From [Actinomadura] parvosata subsp. kistnae (GTDB lineage: Bacteria > Actinomycetota > Actinomycetes > Streptosporangiales > Streptosporangiaceae): a DNA stretch of 64,000 bases. Positions 1-8,068 of this stretch are shown one piece after another. Positions within the stretch are counted from its first letter, which is position 1. Each line of letters begins with the position of its first letter. The notes under the pieces are model-generated. The model was not told where the DNA came from. It saw nothing but the letters and a program-made list of their open reading frames with translations, and made no database searches. Location: assembly GCF_900323885.1 (NCBI RefSeq), contig NZ_OOHJ01000022.1:372001-436000 (forward strand), in the 5' to 3' direction. Position numbers and translations under genes: made by a program.

Positions 1-134
1 CTGCCCGCCGTCTCCAGCCGGTGCACCGGACCGGCCTCGGTGAGCGCGGCGTAGACCGCGTGCCGCTCTCCCGCTCCGACCGCCCGGAACGGATCGAGAG
101 AAGCGGTGGTGTTCGAGATCGGAGGTGAGGACAT
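1..134 (-). CDS. cytochrome P450, N-terminal fragment (runs off the left edge)
   Basis: The reverse strand opens with ATG at 134, preceded by a good ribosome-binding site (GAAGGAG, about 6 nt upstream), and stays open to the window edge for 44 codons. The peptide begins MSSPPISNTT and contains DPFR, then YAAL and AGPVHRLE, the pattern at the start of actinobacterial soluble P450s (substrate-side helix A region, 'YA.LR..GPVHR'). The haem-binding cysteine loop and the I helix would lie outside the window, so the family call rests on the N-terminus only. It is divergent from the gene starting at 700. Substrate unknown. Confidence 0.6.
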   Translation of the reverse strand, partial: MSSPPISNTTASLDPFRAVGAGERHAVYAALTEAGPVHRLETAG

Positions 135-699
135 GCGGGCTCCTTCGAGGCTCGGTGCATGTGCGGCTGCCCGGGGGCACGGACGCGTTCCAGGACCGGG
201 ACATCTCCCTGGCGCCGGGAACCGGAAACCATGGACAGCGGGTTTCCGCGAAGAGGAGAAGCCGGCGCCTTCCTTTGCGGGCGTACTCGTGCTCACGCAT
301 CCCTGTCCGATGGCGAGGGAAATGTAAGCGGGCCCATGGGCCAGAACAAAGACCAGAAACTGACCACAGGTCGATTCCGACGGTATGCCGTGCCGCGGCG
401 GCATTCACCGGCCCCGCGGCCGCCGCACTGCCCGCGACCATGGTGTCGGCATACCGATGCCGGTCCGAACGGCCTTTCCCGGCTTTCGCGCGATGGCCTC
501 CTCCTCATTTCCGGTCGATTCGTCTGACGCCGGAAACCTCATGCGACCGGGGTGTGGCGGAATCTGTCCATTCTGCTGACCAATGAATGCTCATTTCGTG
601 GTCGCGGGCGAACGCCTGATGGGCGTCCGTTTTGCGGCCAGGCCGGCCGCGTGCCACACTGCTGCCGAACTCCGCCGAGATAAAGCTAAGGTCTTTGCC
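135..699. other. long intergenic region with a large inverted repeat
   Basis: No convincing gene is seen in these 565 bases between the divergent P450 fragment and the first STAND gene; the short open frames in it have no ribosome-binding site or recognisable product. It holds a perfect 10-bp inverted repeat, CGGTATGCCG at 381-390 and CGGCATACCG at 447-456. The 56 bases between the arms are themselves GC-rich and partly self-complementary, so a long hairpin is possible. A protein-binding site or structured RNA are both open. The last part carries the promoter of the gene at 700. Confidence 0.4.
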
Positions 700-702
700 A
701 TG
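687..702 (+). promoter_or_regulatory. leaderless-type -10 element for the first STAND gene
   Basis: TAAGGT at 687-692 is followed by exactly 7 nt and then ATG at 700. There is no Shine-Dalgarno sequence. The same hexamer-plus-7 spacing precedes the two paralogues (4881 on the minus strand, 8069). This decides the start at 700 rather than the upstream in-frame ATG at 583, and suggests that transcription begins at or next to the start codon. Confidence 0.5.
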
Positions 703-2766
703 TCAAAGCAGGAGTCCGGCCAGGGCCTTCCGCTGCTGAGGACGCGACTGCACCGCGCGGCGGCGGCCACGTTCGTCGGCCGGCGGCAGGAGCTGCAGAC
801 CTTCCGATCGGCGCTGGAGGGCGATGACGTCAGTGTGCTCTACGTCCACGGCCCCGGTGGCATCGGCAAGTCAGCCCTGCTGCGCCGCTTCGCCGACGAG
901 GCGATCGCGGCCGGGCGGACGGTGGTCCAGCTCGACGGCCGGACCGTCAACGCCACGCCGGAGGCGTTCGGGGCCGAGGCCGAGGTGGTGTTGCGTGATG
1001 AGCACGTCGTGCTGCTGGTCGACACCTTCGAGCTGATCCAGGGGCTGGAGGGCTGGCTGCGCGAGCGGTTCTTGCCACGGTTGCCGGTCGGGGCGCTGGT
1101 CGTGCTGGCCGGGAGGAACCCGCCCGACATCCGCTGGCGTGCCGACCCGAGCTGGGCCGGCGCCCTGAAGGTCGTGCAGCTCGGCGAGCTGGCCGCCGAC
1201 GAGGCCCGCGCGCTGGTGGACGCCCGTGGCGTCGCCGACGGCCTGCGGGAGCCACTCCTGTCCTTCGCGGGCGGTCATCCGCTGGCGCTGTCGCTGGGCG
1301 CGGCGGTCGCCGCCGGGGACGAGCGGGCGAGCAGCCGGTGGACGCCCAGCCAGGACGTGATCGGCACCCTGCTGGATCAGCTCGTCGGCGACCCGCCCAC
1401 GCCCGCCCACCAGCGCGCTCTGGAGGTGTGCGCGCATGTGCACATGACGACGGAGGAGCTGCTGCGGGCGGTGCTGCCGGCGGACGACGATGTCCGCGGG
1501 TTGTTCTCCTGGTTGCGGCGGCTGCCGTTCGTCGAGGTCGGCACGCAGGGCCTGCATCCGCACGACGTGGTCCGCGACCTGCTGGAGGCCGACCTGCGCT
1601 GGCGCGACCCGGCGGGTTACGTACGGATGCACGAGCGCATCCACACCCACTTCGCCGAGAAGATCCGCACCGTGCCGGACGCGGAGGTCCCGGCCGTCGC
1701 CAGGGCGCTGGTCTTCCTCCGCCGCAACGACCCGGTGACGGCCGGCTTCTATTCGCACTGGCATGGCCAGGGCGAGGTCCAGGAGGAAGCCTTCGTCCCA
1801 GGGGACGTCGAGGGCCTGCTCCGGGTGGCCGCCATCGAGAGCGAGGAGTCGGCGGAGGCGGCCCTGTTCTGGGCGCGACGGCAGCCCACGGCGTTCCGGG
1901 TCTACCGCCTGACCAGGACCGGCGAGCCGGTGGCGTACCTCGCCTGGTTGCGGCTGCAGGAGCCCGACGAGTCCGAGCTCGACGCCGACCCGATCGTGGC
2001 CGCCGCGTGGGCGCATGTGCGGGCCACCACACCGCTGCGCGCCGGCGAGCACATGGCCGTCACCAGGGGCTGGCTGCTGCCGTCCTATCGCGGGGTCTCA
2101 CCGGTGATGGATCTCATCCAGTGGCGCGCGATGGGCTACTACCTCCGCTCGGAGCGCCTGGCCTGGACTTTCTTCGTGCGTTCCGACCCGGATGTCAGTG
2201 GCGACTACCACCGGCAGTACGACTTCATCGAGATCCCGGAACGACCGCGCGTGGGCGGGCGCACGTACGGCCTGTTCGCACACGACTGGCGGAAGGTGCC
2301 GGCCCAGGCGTGGCTGGAGCGGGTGAGCCGGCCGCCGTCGCCGGAGCCGGACGACACCGGCGTCCTCGACCCGGCGCCCCCGCTGGCCGTCCTGACGGAG
2401 ACCGAGTTCTCCGAGGCCGTCCGCGAGGCGCTGCGCCGGCTGTCTCACCCCCGCGCCCTGGCGGTCAATCCGCTGGCCCGCACCCGGCTCGTCACCGGCC
2501 ATCCCGATCCCGACCCCGCCTCGGCACTCCGTGACCTGCTGCGGCAGGCGATCACCAATCTGAAGGATGATCCCTCCGCGCACAAGTCGTACCAGGCGCT
2601 GGAGATGACCTTCCTGCGCGGCACCCCCACCCAGCTGATCGCCGCCGAGCAGCTCGGCCTGCCCTTCACCACCTACCGCCGCCACCTGACCACCGGTGTC
2701 GAACGCGTCTGCGCGGACCTGTGGCACCGCGAGCTGCACGGGACCGGCGGGATCACGACCCCATGA
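700..2766 (+). CDS. STAND-type ATPase with C-terminal helix-turn-helix, paralogue A
   Basis: 688-residue protein, one of three paralogues here. Residues 24-30 (TFVGRRQ) resemble the start of AAA/NB-ARC domains. The Walker A motif GPGGIGKS is at 51-58 and a Walker B-like VVLLVDTFE near 103-111, followed by a sensor-like VVLAGR and a GGHPLAL motif typical of STAND switch ATPases. The middle third (GEHMAV.RGWLLPSYRG.SPVMDLIQWR) has the look of a GNAT/acyl-homoserine-lactone-synthase-like fold, which is inference. The C-terminus (AAEQLGLPFTTYRRHL...GVERVCADLW) reads as a sigma-4/LuxR-like helix-turn-helix. No signal peptide or membrane segment, so a cytoplasmic ATP-dependent regulator is likely. 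It is transcribed towards paralogue B, tail to tail with a 66-bp gap. Ligand and targets are unknown. Confidence 0.7.
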   Translation: MSKQESGQGLPLLRTRLHRAAAATFVGRRQELQTFRSALEGDDVSVLYVHGPGGIGKSALLRRFADEAIAAGRTVVQLDGRTVNATPEAFGAEAEVVLRDEHVVLLVDTFELIQGLEGWLRERFLPRLPVGALVVLAGRNPPDIRWRADPSWAGALKVVQLGELAADEARALVDARGVADGLREPLLSFAGGHPLALSLGAAVAAGDERASSRWTPSQDVIGTLLDQLVGDPPTPAHQRALEVCAHVHMTTEELLRAVLPADDDVRGLFSWLRRLPFVEVGTQGLHPHDVVRDLLEADLRWRDPAGYVRMHERIHTHFAEKIRTVPDAEVPAVARALVFLRRNDPVTAGFYSHWHGQGEVQEEAFVPGDVEGLLRVAAIESEESAEAALFWARRQPTAFRVYRLTRTGEPVAYLAWLRLQEPDESELDADPIVAAAWAHVRATTPLRAGEHMAVTRGWLLPSYRGVSPVMDLIQWRAMGYYLRSERLAWTFFVRSDPDVSGDYHRQYDFIEIPERPRVGGRTYGLFAHDWRKVPAQAWLERVSRPPSPEPDDTGVLDPAPPLAVLTETEFSEAVREALRRLSHPRALAVNPLARTRLVTGHPDPDPASALRDLLRQAITNLKDDPSAHKSYQALEMTFLRGTPTQLIAAEQLGLPFTTYRRHLTTGVERVCADLWHRELHGTGGITTP

Positions 2767-2832
2767 CAGGCGCCTGACAGGGTGAAGGCGGGCCCGCACG
2801 CTCGATGACCGTGGCCCGACGACCGCGCACGT

Positions 2833-4881
2833 TCATCGGGCGGGTGCGGCAAGCGTGCCGTGCAGTTCCCGCTGCCACAGGTTCTCGCAGACGCGCTCGA
2901 TGCCCGAGACCAGGTGACGGCGGTAGGTGGTGAAGGGCAGGCCGAGCCGCTCCGCGGCGGCCTCCTGGGTCGGGGCGTCCCCGAGGTACGTGGCGGCCAG
3001 CACGCGGTGGAGCTTGACCGAGCGCGGGCCCTCACGCAACGCCTCGATCTCCGTCTCCAGGAGTTCGCGCAGCGCCTTGGCCGACTCCCCGTCGCTCTGC
3101 CCGGCGACGAGCCGGGTGCGCGTCAGGGGTGAGCGGGCCAGCTCTTCGGGGCGGGTCAGGTGGCGCAGTGCCCAGCGGGCCGCCGCCTCGAACTCCTCCT
3201 TCGACAGCACCGCCAGCTCCACCTCGGGCGGCGCCTCCGGCGTGTACGGCGCCGGCGTCCCGCCGAGCCGCTCCAGCCAAGCCTGTGGCGGCACCGCCCG
3301 CCAGTCGTGCACGAACATCGTGTACGACTCCTCCCCCACCCGGGCGGCATCGGGGATGTCACGCATGTCGTGCCGGCGGAAGCACTCGATCCGGTCGGTG
3401 CTCGGCTGCCGTACCGCGATGCAGGACCAGGCCATCCGCTCGGAGCGCAGGCAGTTGCCGATCACCCGCCACTGCAGCAGGTCCATGACCGGCGAGTTGC
3501 CGCGGTAGGCGGGCAGGATCCAGGACCGGCCGACGGCCAGGTGCTCGCCGGCCCGTGGGGGCGCGGTGGCGCGGGCGTGCGCCCAGGCCGCGGCCACGAC
3601 CGGGTCGGCCGCGCACTCGTCGTCGTCCTGCTCGTGCAGGCGCAGCCACGCGTGGAAAGCGACCGGTTCGCCGGTCTCGGTGTGCCAGTAGACGCGCAGC
3701 GCCGAAGGCTGCCTGGCCAGCCAGAACTCGGCGCAGGCGGCCGACCGCTCGCCCTCGGCCTCGCGGGCCAGGCGCACCAGCCGCTCGGCGTCGCCGGGCC
3801 GCAGGGGGCTCTCCTGGATCTGGCCCTCCTCGTACCAGCTGTACGGCTCGACCATCGCGTTGTTGTCGCGGTGCAGGTAGAACAGCGCCGCCACCGCGCT
3901 GAGCACGTCGGGCTCGGCGGCGGTGCGGACCTTCTCCGCCAGGTGCGCGTGGATGCGGTCGTGCATGTCGGCGTACCCCTGCGGGTCGCGCCAGCGCAGG
4001 TCGGCCTCCAGCACCTCGCGCACCACGTCGTGCGGGTACAGCCCGAGGCTGCTCGACTCCACGAACGGCAGCCGCCGCAGCCAGCGGAACAGCGCCGCGG
4101 CGTCGTCGGGCAGCGCGGCGCGCAGGAGGTCCTCGGTCGTCATGTACGCGTGCGCGCAGATCTCCAGCGCGTGCCGGTGCGCCGGGCTCGGCACCTCGCC
4201 GACGAGCTGATCCAGCAGGGTCGCCACGACGTCATGGTCCGGTATCCAGCGGGTGCTCGCGCCCTCGTCCTTGACCGCGACCGCCGCGCCCAGCAGCAGC
4301 GCCAGGGGATGCCCGCCGGCGAAGGCCAGCAACGGCTCGCGCAGCCCCTCGGCCACCCCGCAGCAGTCCATGAGCGCCTGGGCGTCACCAGGCGCGAGGT
4401 CGCGCAGGGAGATCACCTCCAGCTCCCGCGCCCATCCGGGCTCGGTGTGCCAGCGTATGTCCGGCGGGAACCGCCCGGCGATCACCACCAGCGCGCCCAC
4501 CGGCAGCCTGGGCAGGAACCGCTCGCGCAGCCAGCCCTCCAGACCCTGGATCCGCTCGAAGGTGTCGACCAGGAGCACCGCCCGCTCGTCGCGCAGCACC
4601 GCCTCGGCCGCGGCTTCGAAAGCGGCCGGCGACGGGTCCAGGGTGCGCCCGTCCACTCTGGCGACCGATCGGCCCGCCAGCGCCGCCTCCTGCGCGAAGC
4701 GCCGCAGCAGCGCCGACTTGCCGATGCCGCCGGGACCGTGCACGTACAGCACGCTGCAGCGGCCGCCGTACAGCGCCGCGCCGAACAGCGCGAGCTCCTC
4801 CTCGCGCCCTACGAACGCCGACTCGCGGGCCGCCTGCAGGCGCCGGCCCAGCGGCTCCGGCTTTCCGTCACTCCCCGACAT
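2833..4881 (-). CDS. STAND-type ATPase with C-terminal helix-turn-helix, paralogue B
   Basis: 682 residues, same architecture as its convergent neighbour: FVGREEE, Walker A GPGGIGKS at 49-56, Walker B-like AVLLVDTFE, FAGGHPLAL, a central GEHLAVGRSWILPAYRG block, and a C-terminal AAERLGLPFTTYRRHL helix-turn-helix. An open frame extends upstream to 5001. The start at 4881 (MSGSDGKP) is preferred because TAGAGT lies exactly 7 nt before it, as in the other two copies, and because it aligns with them. The divergent flavoprotein gene begins about 215 bp away, so this regulator could act on it; that is inference from position only. Confidence 0.7.
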   Translation of the reverse strand: MSGSDGKPEPLGRRLQAARESAFVGREEELALFGAALYGGRCSVLYVHGPGGIGKSALLRRFAQEAALAGRSVARVDGRTLDPSPAAFEAAAEAVLRDERAVLLVDTFERIQGLEGWLRERFLPRLPVGALVVIAGRFPPDIRWHTEPGWARELEVISLRDLAPGDAQALMDCCGVAEGLREPLLAFAGGHPLALLLGAAVAVKDEGASTRWIPDHDVVATLLDQLVGEVPSPAHRHALEICAHAYMTTEDLLRAALPDDAAALFRWLRRLPFVESSSLGLYPHDVVREVLEADLRWRDPQGYADMHDRIHAHLAEKVRTAAEPDVLSAVAALFYLHRDNNAMVEPYSWYEEGQIQESPLRPGDAERLVRLAREAEGERSAACAEFWLARQPSALRVYWHTETGEPVAFHAWLRLHEQDDDECAADPVVAAAWAHARATAPPRAGEHLAVGRSWILPAYRGNSPVMDLLQWRVIGNCLRSERMAWSCIAVRQPSTDRIECFRRHDMRDIPDAARVGEESYTMFVHDWRAVPPQAWLERLGGTPAPYTPEAPPEVELAVLSKEEFEAAARWALRHLTRPEELARSPLTRTRLVAGQSDGESAKALRELLETEIEALREGPRSVKLHRVLAATYLGDAPTQEAAAERLGLPFTTYRRHLVSGIERVCENLWQRELHGTLAAPAR

Positions 4882-5096
4882 GCGCCCAACTCTAGGGTCT
4901 GGCGAGATCCCCCCTTCACCGAACGCATGAGTGTTCGTCCGCATCACCCGTGAAAGAGCTCGGACCAGGCGGGCGTCGCGGCCCGTCGAACGCCGTTTCA
5001 CGGCGGCGTGCCAAGCCGGCGCGGGAACGAAATGAGGAACTACTGATCATCTGTCTGGTCTGGCGAATGAGCAGGGAGCGGCATGACGATCTCCGC

Positions 5097-6443
5097 ATGA
5101 CGGTTGACGTAGTCGTACTGGGAGCCGGGCCCGCGGGCCTGGCGGCGGCCTTGTTCCTCTCCGCTGACGGGCATCGCGTCACGGTGCTGGAACGTGACGG
5201 GGCCGAGCCGGGTCAGAGCCGGGCCGTATCCCATTTCCGGCAGCCTCATGTGCTGCTGCCCCGTGGGCTGGCCGTGCTGAAAAGGCGGCTGCCGGAGGCC
5301 GTGGCCGCCATCGAGGCGGCGGGCGGCCACCGTTGGCACCTGCTCAGCCGGGACACCCTTGACGACCGCTACGAGTTCCTGTCGGCCAGGCGGCAGGTGC
5401 TGGAGAGTGCGCTGACCGGCCTGGCCGACCGCGCACCCCATGTGGAGGTCCAGCGTGGCGTCGGCGTCTCCGGCCTGCTGACCAGGGATTCCGGCACGGG
5501 AGGCGCGCCTCTCGTGCACGGCGTGACCACCGACTGCGGCGAACGGCTCGAAGCCGGGCTCGTGGTGGACGCGGGCGGCGGCGGCTCGCCGGTCGGCGCC
5601 ATGCTCGGCGACCTGCAGCACGTCACGGACACCGCGCTGCCGCCCGACGCGGGCTTCGACTTCTACACCCGCTACTTCCGCAGCCCCGACGGCACACTGC
5701 CGCCCCGGCCCGCCTGGCCGCTGGAGCACTACGACAGCGTCTCCACCCTTGCCCTGCCCAGCGACAACGGTGCCTGGTCATTGACGCTCGTCGTCTCCCG
5801 CCGCGACTGGGTCATGCGGTCGCTGTACGAGGAGCACGTCTGGGATCGCACGGCCGCCCTGTTCCCCGCGCTGACGGAGTGGGTGGGGTACGGCCGGCCT
5901 GTCACCGGAGTCCTCGCCACGGCCGGGCCGGGCACCCGCCGGCGCAGCGTCGTGCGCGGCGGACGGCCGTCGGTGACCGGGCTCGTCAGCGTGGGCGACG
6001 CCTGGGGCACCACCAATCCGGAATTCTGCCAGGGCCTGTCGATGGCGCTGATCCAGGCCGAACTGCTGTGCGAGGCCGTACGGGCGGAGCGGGATCCGGC
6101 CCGGCTCGTCCTGGCGTACGAGTCGGCCGCGCAGGAAGCTCTCGGCCCGTTCTACGCCACCTCGCGCTTCTGGGAGCAGAACCGGTTGGCGGAGATCTAC
6201 GCCGCGATCCGCGGCCGGCGATTCCATGGCGGCCCCGACTGGACCGCCGTCATGGCCATGGAGGCCGCCAAACTGGCCGACCCCGACGTGCTGACCGCGA
6301 TCAGCGACATCGGCTCGATGCTGGCCGCGCCGGTGGAGGCGATGTCCCGGCCCGAGGTGGTCAGCAAGGCCCTGTCGCTGGCGGCCGGCAGCCCGGCCCC
6401 CGCCCCGACGCGCGCGACCCTTCTGAGCACGCTCTCCCGCTGA
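5097..6443 (+). CDS. FAD-dependent oxidoreductase/monooxygenase
   Basis: 448-residue flavoprotein. The N-terminus has the dinucleotide-binding motif VVLGAGPAGLAAALFLS, followed by an E of the ribose-binding acid (VLERDG). A later G[D]-type motif SVGDAWGTTNPEFCQGLSMAL fits the second FAD contact of the PHBH/geranylgeranyl-reductase group. VSHFRQPHVLLPRG is typical of uncharacterised actinobacterial FAD monooxygenases often annotated as epoxidases or hydroxylases. No signal peptide. An upstream in-frame ATG at 5067 is an alternative start. A five-codon ORF (ATG at 5083, MTISA, stop overlapping the ATG at 5097) with a better AGGGAG site precedes it and may couple translation. The substrate cannot be told from sequence. 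Confidence 0.75.
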   Translation: MTVDVVVLGAGPAGLAAALFLSADGHRVTVLERDGAEPGQSRAVSHFRQPHVLLPRGLAVLKRRLPEAVAAIEAAGGHRWHLLSRDTLDDRYEFLSARRQVLESALTGLADRAPHVEVQRGVGVSGLLTRDSGTGGAPLVHGVTTDCGERLEAGLVVDAGGGGSPVGAMLGDLQHVTDTALPPDAGFDFYTRYFRSPDGTLPPRPAWPLEHYDSVSTLALPSDNGAWSLTLVVSRRDWVMRSLYEEHVWDRTAALFPALTEWVGYGRPVTGVLATAGPGTRRRSVVRGGRPSVTGLVSVGDAWGTTNPEFCQGLSMALIQAELLCEAVRAERDPARLVLAYESAAQEALGPFYATSRFWEQNRLAEIYAAIRGRRFHGGPDWTAVMAMEAAKLADPDVLTAISDIGSMLAAPVEAMSRPEVVSKALSLAAGSPAPAPTRATLLSTLSR

Positions 6444-6533
6444 CTCCAGCACTCCGCCCCGCTGACGTGCGCGCCCTCGACGAGCCTGCGCAACTCACTG
6501 TCGCCTGGCGGGCGCCCGGCCTTCCCGCCCCTG

Positions 6534-7115
6534 TCAGGGCCCGCCCAGGATGCCGCGCAGCGCCCGCGCCAGATGGGCGACCAGGGCTTCGCGGCTCATC
6601 TCGGCGATGGGGCCGACGCCGACGACGTACCGGCTGAAGGTGACACCGATGAGGTGGGCGCCGAGCAGGTCGATGCGTTCGTCGGCGTCCGCCCCCGTCA
6701 CGACCGTCCGGTAGGAGTCGATGCTGAGCTGCCGCATCGCGACGTAGAGCCGGGTCGCGCTCGCCTCATCGGAGGCGACACTGCGGATGAGCGCGATGAA
6801 CGGGTCGTTGCCGCCGGCGCTCTCCATGCGGTCCACGTACGCCTGGGCGATGCGTTCGGGGAGGGTTTCCGGCGTGCCCGGCATGACGGCGCCGAGGTCG
6901 CCGGCGCCGGGCATCGCGGCGATGAACAACTGCTCCTTGGAGGGGAAGTGCCGCATGATCAGGCCGTGCGTGACGCCCGCGCGCTGGGCGATCTCACGGA
7001 TGGTGGCGCGGGCGTAGCCACGCTCGGCGAACGCGGCCCGCGCGGCTTGCAGGATGGCGGCCCGGCTCGCCTCCGGGTCGCGCCTGCGCTTCCTGACCTC
7101 CGGTGCTGTGCTCAC
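6534..7115 (-). CDS. TetR-family transcriptional regulator
   Basis: 193 residues. The N-terminal domain has RAAILQAARAAFAERGYARATIREIAQRAGVTHGLIMRHFPSKEQL, split here as the classic TetR helix-turn-helix: positively charged RKRRRDPE start, GY..ATI.EIA, then a recognition helix ending in the HFPSKE signature. The C-terminal ligand domain is unspecific. The start is GTG at 7115, without a clear ribosome-binding site. It is divergent from the isochorismatase-type gene, and the 83-bp gap contains a palindrome and a 9-bp inverted repeat that are candidate operators, so it probably represses itself and that gene. Confidence 0.85.
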   Translation of the reverse strand: MSTAPEVRKRRRDPEASRAAILQAARAAFAERGYARATIREIAQRAGVTHGLIMRHFPSKEQLFIAAMPGAGDLGAVMPGTPETLPERIAQAYVDRMESAGGNDPFIALIRSVASDEASATRLYVAMRQLSIDSYRTVVTGADADERIDLLGAHLIGVTFSRYVVGVGPIAEMSREALVAHLARALRGILGGP

Positions 7116-7180
7116 ACTTAAGTGTACATCTGGTCACTAGTGGTGCTACCGTCATTAGTGACCACTTGGTCATTAGTGTG
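7114..7180. promoter_or_regulatory. divergent TetR operator region
   Basis: ACACTTAAGTGT at 7114-7125 is a perfect 12-bp palindrome overlapping the regulator start. TGGTCACTA at 7131-7139 and TAGTGACCA at 7156-7164 form a perfect 9-bp inverted repeat, and a further TGGTCATTAGTG follows at about 7168. The arrangement, between divergent tetR and hydrolase genes, is that of an autoregulated operator. Binding is inferred. Confidence 0.5.
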
Positions 7181-7198
7181 TCATCTGGAGGAGCACTC

Positions 7199-7834
7199 AT
7201 GTCCCTTGAACCGCTGACCCCGCAGAACACCACGATCATCCTCGTCGACCACGCCGTCGGGTTCGCCAACGTGCTGCGTTCGCATGACACCGCCCAGCAC
7301 ATCAGCAACGTCGTGGGACTCGCCAAGACGGCCGTGTGGTACGAGAGCGGCCTGGTCGTCACCAACGGCCTGCCCACCAAGCCGTCCGGCCCCCTCTACC
7401 CCGGCCTGCTCGAGGTGATCGGCGACCACCCCGTGATCGAGCGGCCCGGCGCCATCAACGCCTTCGCCGACGAGAACTTCGCGCGAGCCGTACAGCGGAC
7501 CGGGCGCAGGAAGCTGGCGATCGCCGGCGTGTCCACCGAAGGGTGCGTCCTGCAGACCGTGCTCGGCGCGCTACGGCTCGACTACGAGGTCCACCTGGTC
7601 GTGGACGCCTCGGCCAGCGTGACCCCCGAGACGCACGCCGTCGCGGTCCAGCGCATGGTGCAGGCGGGTGCCACGCCTGTCACCTGGTTCTCCCTGGCCG
7701 GCGAGTTCCAGGCCGACCACCGCAACCCGACGTTCCCGTACTGGCAGCGCCTGATGCGCGAGCACGTCCCGACCATGGACATGGGCGTCCAGACCTACCT
7801 GGCCGCCTACCAGCAGGCGCAAGGCGCCGCATGA
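7199..7834 (+). CDS. isochorismatase-family cysteine hydrolase
   Basis: 211 residues. The catalytic triad of the family is visible: Asp17 (ILVDHA), Lys105 (RRKLAIAG) and Cys116 (VSTEGCV), with the cis-peptide-type V-S-T-E before the cysteine. These enzymes hydrolyse amides or enol ethers such as nicotinamide, isochorismate or biuret; the absence of family-specific residues leaves the substrate open. The start at 7199 follows a strong GGAGGAG site. It is divergent from the TetR gene that likely controls it, and overlaps the next small ORF by ATGA. The C-terminal AEFQADHRNPTF..W motif is common in the YcaC-like branch, which hints at a YcaC-like amidase. Confidence 0.85.
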   Translation: MSLEPLTPQNTTIILVDHAVGFANVLRSHDTAQHISNVVGLAKTAVWYESGLVVTNGLPTKPSGPLYPGLLEVIGDHPVIERPGAINAFADENFARAVQRTGRRKLAIAGVSTEGCVLQTVLGALRLDYEVHLVVDASASVTPETHAVAVQRMVQAGATPVTWFSLAGEFQADHRNPTFPYWQRLMREHVPTMDMGVQTYLAAYQQAQGAA

Positions 7835-7965
7835 CCGGGCCTCTCGCCACGGCCGACGCCATGAGGCCGGCGACCGGGGCCGACAAGGCGCTCGACGCGA
7901 ACGGGGGCCGGCGCGGGCAGGCCAACGATCTCATCGGCCTGCTCATCACCGGACTCAGCAAATAA
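7831..7965 (+). CDS. small 44-residue ORF coupled to the isochorismatase gene
   Basis: ATG at 7831 overlaps the TGA of the hydrolase in an ATGA junction, the usual arrangement for translational coupling. The product begins MTGPLATADAMRP and ends in ANDLIGLLITGLSK. It has no cysteines, no signal peptide and only a short hydrophobic C-terminal helix. Not recognised. It could be a real coupled peptide, a remnant of a longer gene or chance; the coupling is the only positive evidence. Confidence 0.35.
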   Translation: MTGPLATADAMRPATGADKALDANGGRRGQANDLIGLLITGLSK

Positions 7966-8068
7966 TCAGCCCCCTTTCAACTGAAAACCATCCCCTTTTA
8001 TCTGTGCATAATTACCTATTTATTGGTCCGACCCGCACGACGTGGCGAAGCTAATTAGAGTTCCGATC

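Noticed and set aside
583..699. Upstream extension of the first STAND protein from ATG at 583
   Set aside because: The extra 39 residues have no counterpart in the two paralogues, and the -10 hexamer of the likely leaderless promoter lies inside this stretch.
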